Shown here: positions 1-10,310 of the stretch, piece by piece
Numbering within the stretch: the stretch's first letter is position 1
How the letters are laid out: every line of letters begins with the position of its first letter
Assembly: GCA_947172415.1 (NCBI GenBank)
Contig: OX359190.1
Location: 434,001-498,000, forward strand
Length of the DNA: 64,000 nt
Source of the DNA: Chondrosia reniformis
Taxonomy: Eukaryota > Porifera > Demospongiae > Chondrillida > Chondrillidae
Direction of reading: 5' to 3'
Notes under the pieces: model-generated
The model's database searches: none
Told to the model about the DNA's origin: nothing
What the model saw: the letters and a program-made list of their open reading frames with translations, nothing else
Program-made: the position numbers and the translations under genes

Positions 1-1730
1 TCAAATGCTCGAAACACAAAGAGAATTGCAAACTTTACTGTCACACTTGTGAAGAAATGATTTGTACTGTTTGTCGATCGATCCAGCCTCACCATTCTCA
101 TGAAGTGTCGTACATTGATGATGAGCTGGGAGAGTCGAACAAGACCACTCTGACGCAGTGCCTTTCATCCGTGAGGATTCAAAGGAAGGCAATCAGATCT
201 GCTCTCCAAGAAGTGCAGGACAGCAAAGCTAGTCTCCAACAACAATCTGAGAATGCGTTAGGAGAGATTGGTGGAATGAAGGAGCATCTGTTTGCCATGG
301 TGACAGCCCGCTGTGATGGTCTTGCTGCTAAATTGAAGGAAGCAGAAGACAAGGGAAGAAGAGAACTTGAGAGACGCGAGAGAGAATTGAAGGTCAGTCT
401 GAAGAAGCTTGATGCATTCCATTGCCTGTCAGAAGATATGAGCTTGAATGGAACAACAGAAGAGCAGTTATCAGTGACCAAGAAGATTGTCAGTCGCATG
501 TCATCTCTCAGCAGCAGTATCTCAATGCCAAGAGCCTCCATCCAACCTTCTGTTGGTCTGAAGAGGTATGATCAAGAAGAAGTGGAAAAATACATCTCAT
601 CACTTGGAAGCATCCATCACAGTCCCCATCCACCAAACTGCACTATGGAAGGAGTGGAAGTTAAGGATAACGTCATTACCTGCAGAAGCTTTGCAAAGAA
701 ACCTCTTCACTTGAAGGTGATGACAAGAGACGAGAGAGGCAATGAGTGCAGAGGAGGAGAGAAAGTGTTGGCTGTCCTTCGTCCTGTGACAGCAGGTGTT
801 CCTGTGTTTGGTAAAGTAGCAGACATGAGAGATGGCACATATGAGGTACAGTTTGCGAGTGTTCCATCAGAGAAGTGCCATCTGAGTGTGACTGTTGGAG
901 GACATGATGTAGCAGGCAGTCCAGTAGAGGTGAAGGTAGTTGGTGCTAGCGTAATTACTGTAGTCAAGCAGGAGTTCAAGCATCCATCAGGTTCTCGGTA
1001 TTTGGGTGTTGCAGTAGGTCCGGATGGTTTGCTATACTGTTCAGATGTCAGAGGACAAGTGACTATCCTAAACAGACAAGGTCAAGTTATATATAGAAGC
1101 TTTAAAGTCAAGAGTGGTGGTTGGTTGGATGGAATAGCACTAAGTAGAACAGGGAATGTGATAGTTAGTGACTTTAGTAATGGCTTCATCAGTATCTACA
1201 CAGCAGCTGGTGAATTTGTAAGGCCGTTTGGAGGAAAAGGTAAAGATCAAGTTAGTAAGCCATGTGGTGTGGCAGTTAACAAGGAGGGACATATATTTGT
1301 GGCAGAGTGTTGGGGTAATTGTGTTTCTGTGTTTACAGAAGAAGGTACATTCCTGTACAGGTTTGGTCACAAGGGTAAAGGTGAAGGAGAGTTTAATTGC
1401 CCAAGTTACATTCTCATAACACCTGATGATTTGGTGTATGTCACAGATGGTAATAATGGTCGCATTCAAGTGTTTCAGCAGAATGGTCAGTTTATTAGGC
1501 AGTTTGGTAATGGCATTGTTAAAAATCCACAAGGTATAGCAGTCACAAGTGATGGACATATAGTTGTCGCTTCATATAGTGCTAATAAGCTCAGCATCTT
1601 CACACAAGATGGACAGTGTGTCCATGAAGTGACTGATATTAGATTGAATGGTCCTTGTGGTGTAGCAGTTGGTAGTGATGGACTCATTTATATAGCTGAT
1701 CGTAATAACAGAAGAGTAGTAGTACTTTGA
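1..1730 (+). CDS. TRIM-NHL protein, cassette 1 (5' end outside window)
   Basis: The frame is open from base 3 to the stop at 1730. It enters inside the second B-box (CSKHKENCKLYCHTC), so the RING and first B-box lie upstream. A coiled coil follows, then a filamin-type Ig repeat (about 690-935), then an NHL beta-propeller of about six blades to the C terminus. Family knowledge: TRIM-NHL proteins are cytoplasmic E3 ligases or RNA-binding regulators, and the NHL domain is the target-recognition module. This copy has one extra codon in the second blade (QVIYRSF, where other copies have QVIRSF). Substrate is unknown. The visible part has no intron. Confidence 0.9.
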   Translation, partial: KCSKHKENCKLYCHTCEEMICTVCRSIQPHHSHEVSYIDDELGESNKTTLTQCLSSVRIQRKAIRSALQEVQDSKASLQQQSENALGEIGGMKEHLFAMVTARCDGLAAKLKEAEDKGRRELERRERELKVSLKKLDAFHCLSEDMSLNGTTEEQLSVTKKIVSRMSSLSSSISMPRASIQPSVGLKRYDQEEVEKYISSLGSIHHSPHPPNCTMEGVEVKDNVITCRSFAKKPLHLKVMTRDERGNECRGGEKVLAVLRPVTAGVPVFGKVADMRDGTYEVQFASVPSEKCHLSVTVGGHDVAGSPVEVKVVGASVITVVKQEFKHPSGSRYLGVAVGPDGLLYCSDVRGQVTILNRQGQVIYRSFKVKSGGWLDGIALSRTGNVIVSDFSNGFISIYTAAGEFVRPFGGKGKDQVSKPCGVAVNKEGHIFVAECWGNCVSVFTEEGTFLYRFGHKGKGEGEFNCPSYILITPDDLVYVTDGNNGRIQVFQQNGQFIRQFGNGIVKNPQGIAVTSDGHIVVASYSANKLSIFTQDGQCVHEVTDIRLNGPCGVAVGSDGLIYIADRNNRRVVVL

Positions 1731-2002
1731 GAACTTTTAGATTGAACAAGTTTGTCAACTGTGAACATTTATTCAAATTAAAGAATTTATTTAATAAATT
1801 TATTTAAAAAATTATAATTGAGAAGTAATTACAGTTTATTTCGCTATAAAGTAATAATAAATTCTATCAAATGATGATTTCAAATTTGAAATAGTACATT
1901 AACATATTCAATGTACAGTACAGAGCTGTACTATAGAAATTCCCAAACAAATAACAAATAAATTGAGATACCTGCCATACATACATTTCTACATGAAATA
2001 AA

Positions 2003-3655
2003 ATGGCGGCCATTGGAAGTGGTTCTAATCCAGTGTCAATCCTCAACACCTTCTACCCGAAGCTCCCGTACGTGTTTAGGGATCCGATTGGTCCGCCTCA
2101 CAATCGCGTCTTCTTCTGCTCCGTCACCGTGGAGGAGAGGGTCTACAGCGGTCACGGGTCCAGCAAAAAGGCGGCGAAACAAGCGGCCGCTCAAGAAGCT
2201 TTGAAGGAACTACACAACATGAGACTACGTCTGAGTTACGGATCACAATGTAAGCGCCCCTGGTCCTTCATGTCAAATAGAAGCGTTTATATAGAAATTC
2301 CATTATTTGCCCATTATTTACTGACAAATAAGTAATTGTGCAATTCTCTTCAATCTATGTCTTGTGAATGTTTGGTTTTGCAGTTTCTATAACAACCTAA
2401 TACTCTCATCTCTCATGTCTGTAAGTGCCCCTAGTCCTTCATGTTTAGAAAGCAGCATTTGTAAAGAAATTACACTAAAAGCCTTTGTCCATTTAACAAC
2501 TGCAAAATAGTAATAATTGCTTGTCTCTGTAATAATTGTAATATATTGTTTCACTTTTTGTCAAAAGTCACTCATTTGCTGGTCAATATTGTACTCTTTG
2601 AGAACGTTCTATTCCCTCAGTGAATATGTTGTGAATATTTGGTTGTACCGTTTCCATGACAACCATAAAATCTGTCATCTCTGATGTCTGTAGGTACTGC
2701 TGATGATGTGTTGAGTGAAAATTTTGTGGAGAACGAGACAGAAAGGTCTACTCTAAGAGTGGAGGAAGAGGAGGGAGAGAGAGAGGAGGAGAGAGAGAGG
2801 GAGGAGGAGGGGCAGGAGGAGGAATCTGATGAGTCAGCAGCCAAGAGAGTACGTACTGGACCTCTGCCCACATCGGCCATGCCCACTCATCCAGTGTCCA
2901 TTTTAATGGAGTCCTTTCCCACTACAGAGTTTACAGAAAAGTCCCAAAAAGGTCCTTCTCACAAGCCGACATTTGAGTACAGTGTCAAAGTGCAGGGTTG
3001 GGAGTTCACTGGAAGCGGAGGAAACAAGAAAGATGCCAAATTAAGTGCTGCTCAGAATGCGCTCGAGTTTCTTGCTCGTCAAGGTTACCTCAGACACAAG
3101 CCCCACCTCCTGAGAGCCATTGGAGTGCCTGAGCTCGGTGAGGTTGCCAGGCAACCACTGCAGGATGCTGCTATGAATGACATGACCATTTCCAAGATTA
3201 ATAACTTTATCACAAAGACTGCATTCCGTCTCTCCGAAGAGGTTCAGTGTGGACAACCCAAAGTGACTGCTGCTCTAATTATGCTGCAGACAGAAGTGTC
3301 TCCGGGGCAACCTCTAGTAGCCTCACTCAGCCCCCTGGGGGCGGGAGATCAGATCATTGCCATAGCAACGGGTACAAAGTGCATCAGTGGAATACATCTC
3401 AGCGAGGGAGGTTATGCACTGAATGATTGTCACGCTGAGGTTGTGGTTCGAAGAGCCTTTATGCACTTCATGTATCACCAGTTGGAACTGCACAAGGAGA
3501 ACAAGGGAGGACAGAGCATTCTAGAAAAACTGGAAAATGGCAAATTTAGTGTCCGCAGAGGTATCACCTTTCACCTCTACATCTCCACCTCTCCCTGTGG
3601 GGATGGGAGGGTGTTTTCCCCCAATGAAGAGGTGTGTACATTTTTAACAGCCTAA
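2003..3655 (+). pseudogene. Truncated ADAR, cassette 1 (two dsRBDs, partial deaminase)
   Basis: Exon 1 is 2003-2249 (ATG GCG GCC start, first dsRNA-binding domain) and ends at AT|gtaag. Exon 2 starts at 2694 after ctgtag and joins in frame. It holds an acidic linker, a second dsRBD (about 2885-3080) and the N-terminal half of the adenosine deaminase domain, including the DCHAEVV zinc/catalytic motif and SPCGDGRVFSP. Soon after PCG the sequence leaves ADAR and enters the ACBD5 leader, with a stop at 3655. The third zinc-ligand cysteine (SCSDK in the intact copy) is missing, so it cannot be an active deaminase. Both dsRBDs are open, so an RNA-binding product remains possible. Confidence 0.85.
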
Positions 3656-3659
3656 CAAA

Positions 3660-5091
3660 ATGGCTACCGTACGAGTAGCAGAAACAGGTGCAAATATTAA
3701 AGAAAAATTCAAAAAGGCAGTTTCAGTCATCAAATCTCTTCCTCAAAAAGGTGAGTTATCATTGAGAGGTAACGTGTATGGGACGCATATTGTTACAGAA
3801 GCGCTGTCCTTTCGCAGGTCCGTTTCAGCCGTCCAATGAAGTTAAGCTGAAGGCAAGTCTTGTCAAAGTGTACTTTGAGATAACATGACGTCACTATATC
3901 ACAAACTAACTAATATTCAGTTATTCCAATATTGCAATATTATCACAGTGTATTGGTAGATACTTGTGGAAACTGGAGTCACTAGTCGCTGTAATAACAC
4001 AGTACAGACCAGCTACTGCCGACTTATCGAATGTTTCACGTTTTCTATAGTTTTATGCGTTATACAAACAGGCCACAATGGGTCCCTGTGACACAAGTTG
4101 TCCCTCCATCTTTGACTATGTTGGGAGGGCCAAGTGGCAGGCGTGGAACATGGCAAAGGAGCTGAGCAAGGAGCAGGCGATGCAGCAGTACATTGATGAA
4201 CTGGGGAAGGTCGGACTGGCCCATGTCACATGACAATCACATGACTTTAGCTTGCTACTGTAGATAGTGGAGACAATGCCTCAGTCAAATGAGGTTTTGC
4301 AGTTTCTTCAAATTATTGGACCATTTTATGAAGAAGTCAGTGAAGAGGCGGAGTCTAAGGGCGTGTCCAAAGAGCAGTCTACTACAGAGGAGATCCCTGT
4401 TAATAAAGAAGAGGCAGAGTCTGACACAGGAGAAGATGAAGAAGACTATTACGATTCCTTTGATGTACGTGACTTGGAGACTGAAGTTGAACGTTCTGAA
4501 GTCATTAGACCCAAAATTGCTAAAGTAGGACCAGATATTGAACAACTGCAGAGGACAGTGGATCGACTGCATGGTGACATTCAAGCAATCCTACGTCAAC
4601 TAAACACTTTAGAAGACCAGCCTAAAATGCACTTAACTTCAGTGAGTCTTGCACAGCTAGACCTGTCAATATGGTAACACTAGTGAGTCTTGCACCGCCA
4701 GACCTGTCAATATGGTGTTGTACAGTCACTAGTGAGTGACTATGTACAGTGCAATATCTAAAGCTTTGGATGAGACTTGACCAAGTTCTCCTCTCCCTTC
4801 CCCTGTAGGGTGGGGTTGACATTATTCTCCTCTCCCTTCCCCTGTAGGGTGGGGTTGACATTATTCTCCTCTCCCTTCCCCTGTAGGGTGGGGTTGACAT
4901 TATTCTCCTCTCCCTTCCCCTGTAGGGTGGGGTTGACACTATTCTCCTGTAGGGACAGTGGAGCTGAATGGTGTGTTCCATTCATCAATGTACCTTGGAG
5001 GACATTGCTTATTATGCTTGTTATCCTGTGGCCATTTTTAATTAACTTTATACTCAAACTGCTGGATTATGGAAGAAGGCGGAGTCTATAA
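3660..5091 (+). CDS. ACBD5-like: ACBD4/5-like acyl-CoA-binding protein, cassette 1 (tail frame broken)
   Basis: Five exons are inferred: 3660-3750, 3818-3852, 4051-4209, 4264-4641 and a last exon ending at 5091. Exons 1-3 encode the acyl-CoA-binding domain (KEKFKKAVSVIKSLP; FYALYKQATMGPCD; AKWQAWN). Exon 4 opens with IVETMPQSNEVLQFLQIIGPFYE-like sequence typical of ACBD4/5. It continues with an acidic stretch, a FFAT-like YYDSFD and a short coiled coil. The last exon encodes a hydrophobic segment followed by GRRRSL, the tail-anchor layout of ACBD5, a peroxisomal ER-tether. Intron 2 uses a GC donor (AAG|gcaagt). Here the last acceptor lies 1 nt rather than 9 nt before the conserved GAC, so joining exon 4 to the tail exon shifts frame. 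Tail loss is likely. Confidence 0.75.
4641..4725 (+). repeat. Duplicated 5' splice-site segment (41-bp period), cassette 1
   Basis: The sequence around the exon 4 donor (tcagtgagtcttgcac) is repeated 41 bp downstream, so there are two good GT donors. Use of the second donor, or intron retention, would add VSLAQ.DLSIW and a stop. The same duplication is present in cassettes 2 (three copies), 3 and 4. Confidence 0.8.
4788..4955 (+). repeat. 39-bp splice-acceptor minisatellite, cassette 1
   Basis: Acceptor AGs fall at 4808, 4847, 4886, 4925 and 4952. Each unit is a C/T-rich tract ending in cccctgtag followed by ggtggggttgac, which makes it a full 3' splice site. The last interval is only 27 bp because of deletion, and 8 nt are also missing after the last AG. 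In phase, each upstream acceptor reads GGVDIILLSLPL and then stops at the TAG of the next acceptor. Confidence 0.9.
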
Positions 5092-5411
5092 GCCCTTCCC
5101 AAATTACATATATACAAGTTTATTTTCATAGATGTCTCTCCATTGAAGGTATTATTTAAGGAATTAAGTAGAACATAGAGATAGTTATCAGTATTTTCAT
5201 GTACAAATTTTAATAATTATACAAGTTATATCTTCGAATTCTTTATTTATTTATTTATTCAAATGTGTGTAATAAAATCGATCTATAGATTGCTACATAA
5301 ACCATAAAGTACCAAAGTAGTAACAACTGAACTGATTACTAAAATTAGACAAACAACAGACAGATAGAATAAACATTTACCAAATACAGCAACTATAGGC
5401 GAGGTCTGCAA
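5092..5411. other. Spacer ACBD5 to TRIM, cassette 1/2 (likely TRIM promoter)
   Basis: AT-rich and without an ORF of note. It contains a short (TTTA)n tract near 5241-5260 and a well-conserved last 130 bp (aaccataaagtacc through gcgaggtctgcaa) that precedes every TRIM start codon. Conservation and position suggest the TRIM promoter and 5' leader. No TATA box was assigned. Confidence 0.5.
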
Positions 5412-7595
5412 ATGGCGGAGCTTCCAGCGGTCTCACCCCTTCAGTCCAGCGAGCTTAGTCTCTCTTGTGTCGGTTGCGGAGAGAAAGTAGAAGAGTTGAA
5501 ATGTCTACCGTGTCTCCACTCGTTAGCTTTGTGCGAGAAGGTAGAATGTCGAGAGAAGATTCTCCATCGCAGCGTCTCCTGCAAGATTTGCGAGGAAGTG
5601 TTCTCCTTGTCTCTCAAGGATCTTTCTGACCATCCATTCGCTCTGAGGAAGGCTTTGAACAACCAGTACAGGAAGGAAGGCGTCATCTGTCAGGAGGAAC
5701 ACGAAGAAGAGAGATCGGCCGTAAGTTTCTGCTCGACTTGCGATGTGTTCATTTGCCAGGAATGCGTCGATCATCATAAAACGCGTAAATTCTTAAAGAA
5801 ACACGAAATGAAACCTTTGCAAAAAGTGTTTGAGCAAGGCGTTAGGAAAGAGAATTTGTTCAAATGCTCGAAACACAAAGAGAATTGCAAACTTTACTGT
5901 CACACTTGTGAAGAAATGATTTGTACTGTTTGTCGATCGATCCAGCCTCACCATTCTCATGAAGTGTCGTACATTGACGATGAGCTGGGAAAGTCGAACA
6001 AGACCACTCTGACGCAGTGCCTTTCATCCGTGAGGACTCAAAGGAAGGCAATCAGATCTGCTCTTCAAGAAGTGCAGGGCAGCAAAGCTAGTCTCCAACA
6101 GCAGTCTGAGAATGCGTTAGGAGAGATTGGTGGAATGAAGGAGCATCTGTTTGCCATGGTGACAGCCCTCTGTGATGGTCTTGCTGGTGAAGTGAGGGAA
6201 GCAGAAGACAAGGGAAGAAGAGAACTTGAGAGACGCGAGAGAGAATTGAAGGTCAGTCTGAAGAAGCTTGATGCATTCCATGGCCTGTCAGAAGATATAA
6301 GTTTGAATGGAACAACAGAAGAGCAGTTATCAGTGACAAAGAAGATTGTCAGTCGCATGTCATCTCTCAGCAGCAGTATCTCAATGCCAAGAGCCTCCAT
6401 CCAACCTTCTGTTGGTCTGAAGAGCTGTGAGTGAGAAGAAGTGGAAAAGTACATCTCATCACTTGGAAGCATCCATCACAGTCCCCATCCACCAAACTGC
6501 ACCATGGAAGGAATGGAAATGAAGGATAACGTTATTACCTGCAGAAGCTTTGCCAAGAAACGTCTTTACTTGAAGGTGATGACAAGAGACGAGAGAGGCA
6601 ATGAGTGCAGAGGAGGAGAGAAAGTGTTGGCTGTCCTTCGTCCCGTGACAGCAGGTGTTCCTGTGTTTGGTAAAGTAGCAGACATGAGAGATGGCACATA
6701 TGAGGTGCAGTTTGCGAGTGTTCCATCAGAGAAGTGCCATCTGAGTGTGACTGTTGGAGGACATGATGTAGCAGGCAGTCCAGTAGAGGTGAAGGTAGTT
6801 GGTGGTAGCGTAATTACTGCAGTCAAGCAGGAGTTCAAGCATCCATCAGGTTCTCAGTATTTGGGTGTTGTAGTAGGTCCGGATGGTTTGCTATACTGTT
6901 CAGATAAGAGTGGACAAGTGACTATCCTAAACAGACAAGGTCAAGTTATAAGAAGCTTCAAAGTCAAGGATGGTGGTTCATGTTTGTATGGAATAGCACT
7001 AAGTAGAACAGGGAATGTGATAGTTAGTGACCATTTTAATGGCTACATCAGTATCTACACAGCAGCTGGTGAATTTGTAAGGCAGTTTGGAGGAAAAGGT
7101 AAAGATCAAGGTCAACTTAGTAAGCCATGTGGTTTGACAGTTAACAAGGAGGGACATATATTTATGGCAGAGAGGGGAGGTCACTGTGTTTCTGTGTTTA
7201 CAGAAGAAGGTACATTCCTGTACAGGTTTGGTCACAAGGGTAAAGCTGAAGGAGAGTTTAATCACCCTCGTTACATACTCATAACACCTGATGATTTGGT
7301 GTATGTCATAGATACAGAAAATAATCGTATTCAAGTGTTTCAGCAGAATGGTCAGTTTATTAGGCAGTTTGGTAATGGCATTGTGAATTATCCACGAGGT
7401 ATAGCAGTCACAAGTGATGGACATATAGTGGTAGCTTCATATGGTGCTAATAAGCTCAGCATCTTCACACAAGATGGACAGTGTGTCCATGAAGTGACTG
7501 ATATTGGATTGAATGGTCCTCGTGGTGTAGCAGTTGATAGTGATGGACTCATTTGCATAGCAGATCTCGATAACAGAAGAGTAGTAGTACTTTGA
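5412..7595 (+). pseudogene. TRIM-NHL, cassette 2, with in-frame TGA
   Basis: The frame matches the 726-residue paralogues throughout: RING-like zinc module, two B-boxes, coiled coil, filamin repeat and NHL blades. A single TGA lies at 6432-6434, where the other copies have gatcga or gatcaa; here the bases are gagtga. It falls between the coiled coil and the filamin repeat. The protein would end after about 340 residues, leaving RING/B-box/coiled-coil without NHL. The downstream frame (6441-7595) is otherwise intact, so the stop is recent, or it could be read through, or it yields a NHL-less isoform. Blades 1-2 match cassette 3. Confidence 0.85.
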
Positions 7596-7867
7596 GAACT
7601 TTAGAGAACAAGTTTGTTAACTGTGAACATTTATTAAAGAATTAATTATTTAATTGTGTAATGATTCATTTAAATTACTTCAAAAATTAATAAGATGAGA
7701 AGAAATTACAGTATACATAGAGTTTATTTCACTCTAAAGTAAGTATAAGACTATGAACCTGCATGGTTCTGTATAATGAAGTAACTTATGAATTACAAAT
7801 AGAAAAATATAATGTCAATAATATGATATAGTACATTAACTGACTCAACAGAAATTCTCAAATAAAA

Positions 7868-8733
7868 TAGGCGGCCATTGGAAGTGGTTCTAATTCAGTG
7901 TCAATCCTCAACACCTTCTACCCAAAGCTCCGTACGTGTTTAGGGATCCGATTGGTCCGCCTCACAATCGCGTCTTCTGCTCCGTTACCGTGGAGGAGAG
8001 GGTCTACAGCGGTCACGGGTCCAGCAAAAAGGCGGCGAAACAAGTGGCCGCTCAAGATGCTTTGAAGGAATTACACAACATGAGACTGCGTCTGAGTTAC
8101 GGATCACAATGTAAGCGCCCCTGGTTCTTCGTGTCAGATAGAAGTGGACCTTATTACATTATTACATTATTTGCCACTGTATACAAATGTAGTACAAAAT
8201 GAGTATTGTACAATTCTCTTCAATGCATGCCTTGTGAATGTTTGGTTTTGCAGTTTCCATGACAAGCAAATACTCTCATCTCTCAAGTCTGTAAGCCCCC
8301 TAGTCCTTCATGTTCAGAAAGGAGCATTTGTATAGAAATTACACTAAGAGCCTTTGTCTAGTTAATAACTGTAATTAACTTAAGTAGTAATAATTGTAAT
8401 ATATTGTTTTACTTTTTGTAAAAAAGTCACTCATATATTGTCAATATATTGTACTCTGGTCAATATTGTACTGTTCCAACATTTGCTGGTTAATATTGTA
8501 CTCTTTGAGAACGTTCTCGAATCCCCTCAGTGAATATATATGTTGTTAATGTTTGGTTGTACAGTTTCCATGACAACCATAAAACCTCTCTTAATCTCTC
8601 ATGTGTGCAGGTACTGCTGATGATGTGTTGAGTGAAAATTTTGTGGAGAACGAGACAGAAAGGTCTACTCTAAGAGTGGAGGAAGAGGAGGGAGAGAGGG
8701 AGGAGGAGGGGCAGGGGGAGGACTCTGATGAGT
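7868..8733 (+). pseudogene. ADAR remnant, cassette 2 (start lost, deaminase deleted)
   Basis: The exon 1 homologue (about 7869-8110) has an inserted A in the start codon (aaataggcggcc instead of aaatggcggcc) and a lost C in the first dsRBD (agctccgtacg), so frame is broken twice. The exon 2 homologue begins at 8611 after gtgtgcag and runs only through the acidic linker. It then jumps at about 8733 directly into ACBD5 intron sequence (acacagtacagaccagc). The second dsRBD and the whole deaminase are deleted, together with ACBD5 exons 1 and 2. A clear pseudogene. Confidence 0.9.
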
Positions 8734-9448
8734 ACACAGTACAGACCAGCTACTGCTGACTTATCGAATGTTTCACGTTTTCTGTAGTTTTATATGCGTT
8801 ATACAAACAGGCCACAATGGGTCCCTGTGACACAAGTTGTCCCTCCATCTTTGACTATGTTGGGAGAGCCAAGTGGCAGGCGTGGAACATGGCAAAGGAG
8901 CTGAGCAAGGAGCAGGCGATGCAGCAGTACATTGATGAACTGGGGAAGGTCAGACTGGCCCATGTCACATGACAATCACATGACTTTAGCTTGCTACCGT
9001 AGATAGTAGAGACAATGCCTCAATCAAATGAGGTTTTGCAGTTTCTTCAAATTATTGGACCATTTTATGAAGAAGTCAGTGAAGAGGGGGCAGAGTCTAA
9101 GGGCGTGTCCAAAGAGCAGTCTACTACAGAGGAGATCCCTGTTAATAAAGAGGGGGCGGAGTCTAAGGGCATGTCCAAAGAGCAGTCTACTACAGAGGAG
9201 ATCCCTGTTAATAAAGAGGGGGCGGAGTCTGACACAGGAGAAGATGAAGAAGACTATTATGATTCCCTTGATGTACGTGACTTGGAGACTGAAGTTGAAC
9301 GTTCTGAAGTCATTAGACCCAAAATTGCTAAAGTAGGACCAGATGTTGAACAACTGCAGAGGACAGTGGATCGACTGCATGGTGACATTCAAGCAATCCT
9401 ACGTCAACTAAACACTTTAGAAGACCAGCTTAAAATGCACCTAACATC

Positions 9449-9575
9449 AGTGAGTCTTGCACAGCCAGACCTGTCAATATGGTAACACTAGTGAGTCTTG
9501 CACAGCCAGACCTGTCAATATGGTAACATCAGTGAGTCTTGCACAGCCAGACCTGTCAATATGGTAACACTTGTT
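9449..9575 (+). repeat. Three tandem copies of the exon 4 donor region (41 bp)
   Basis: The string agtgagtcttgcac starts at 9449, 9490 and 9531, an exact 41-bp period. Every copy carries a GTGAGT 5' splice site. Only the first donor keeps the tail exon in frame, because the extension contains tggtaa. Confidence 0.85.
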
Positions 9576-9639
9576 ATAATATAGCTAAAGCTTTGGAGAC
9601 AGAAATAGAGAATACATTCTTTTTTCCACTTGACCAAGT

Positions 9640-10178
9640 GTCTCCCCTCCCTTCCCCTGTAGGGTGGGGTTGACATTATTCTCCTCTCCCTTCCCCTGTA
9701 GGGTGGGGTTGACATTATTCTCCTCTCCCTTCCCCTGTAGGGTGGGGTTGACATTATTCTCCTCTCCCTTCCCCTGTAGGGTGGGGTTGACATTATTCTC
9801 CTCTCCCTTCCCCTGTAGGGTGGGGTTGACATTATTCTCCTCTCCCTTCCCCTGTAGGGTGGGGTTGACATTATTCTCCTCTCCCTTCCCCTGTAGGGTG
9901 GGGTTGACATTATTCTCCTCTCCCTTCCCCTGTAGGGTGGGGTTGACATTATTCTCCTCTCCCTTCCCCTGTAGGGTGGGGTTGACATTATTCTCCTCTC
10001 CCTTCCCCTGTAGGGTGGGGTTGACATTATTCTCCTTTCCCTTCCCCTGTAGGGTGGGGTTGACATTATTCTCCTCTCCCTTCCCCTGTAGGGTGGGGTT
10101 GACATTATTCTCCCCTCCCTTCCCCTGTAGGGTGGGGTTGACATTATTCTCCTCTCCCTTCCCCTGTAGGGTGCGGTT
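9640..10178 (+). repeat. 39-bp splice-acceptor minisatellite, 14 acceptors, cassette 2
   Basis: AG dinucleotides of the acceptors run from 9662 to 10169, exactly 13 periods of 39 bp, giving 14 almost identical 3' splice sites. Only the last opens the true tail exon. It is the longest of the four arrays and the most homogeneous, which points to recent expansion. Confidence 0.95.
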
Positions 10179-10310
10179 GACAGTGGATCTGAATGGTGTG
10201 TTCCATTCATCAAAGTACCTTGGAGGACATTCGTGCTTGTTATACTGTGGCCATTTTTAATTAGCTTTATACTCAAACTGCTGGGTTATGGAAGAAGGCG
10301 GAATCTATAA

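Larger units (their letters stand above)
8788..10310 (+). pseudogene. ACBD5-like: ACBD5-like remnant, cassette 2 (exons 3-5)
   Basis: Exons present are 8788-8948, 9003-9449 and 10170-10310. Exon 3, the core of the acyl-CoA-binding domain, has a 2-nt insertion right after the acceptor (ttttatatgcg versus ttttatgcg) that shifts frame. Exon 4 is open and carries a 66-nt internal duplication that repeats the 22 residues around SKEQSTTEEIPVNK. It keeps the acidic FFAT-like stretch and the coiled coil. Exon 5 joins in phase (TS|GAVDSGSEW) and encodes the hydrophobic tail anchor ending GYGRRRNL. Exons 1 and 2 were deleted along with part of ADAR. Confidence 0.8.

Noticed and set aside
5441-5686. Minus-strand ORFs at TRIM starts that extend into the spacer
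   Set aside because: Shadows of the RING/B-box coding region, without conserved features of their own.
7868-8733. A short functional ADAR starting at the internal Met near 7936
   Set aside because: Start codon loss, a frameshift in dsRBD1 and deletion of everything after the linker leave no complete domain.
9640-10178. CRISPR-like regular array
   Set aside because: Units are contiguous, with no unique spacers, and the surrounding genes are animal genes with introns.
9664-10260. 198-codon ORF made of (VGLTLFSSPFPCR)n, and its antisense partner
   Set aside because: The 39-bp unit is a multiple of three, so all frames stay open. The array lies in an intron with acceptor sites in each unit, and neither frame joins exon 4 in phase as coding sequence.
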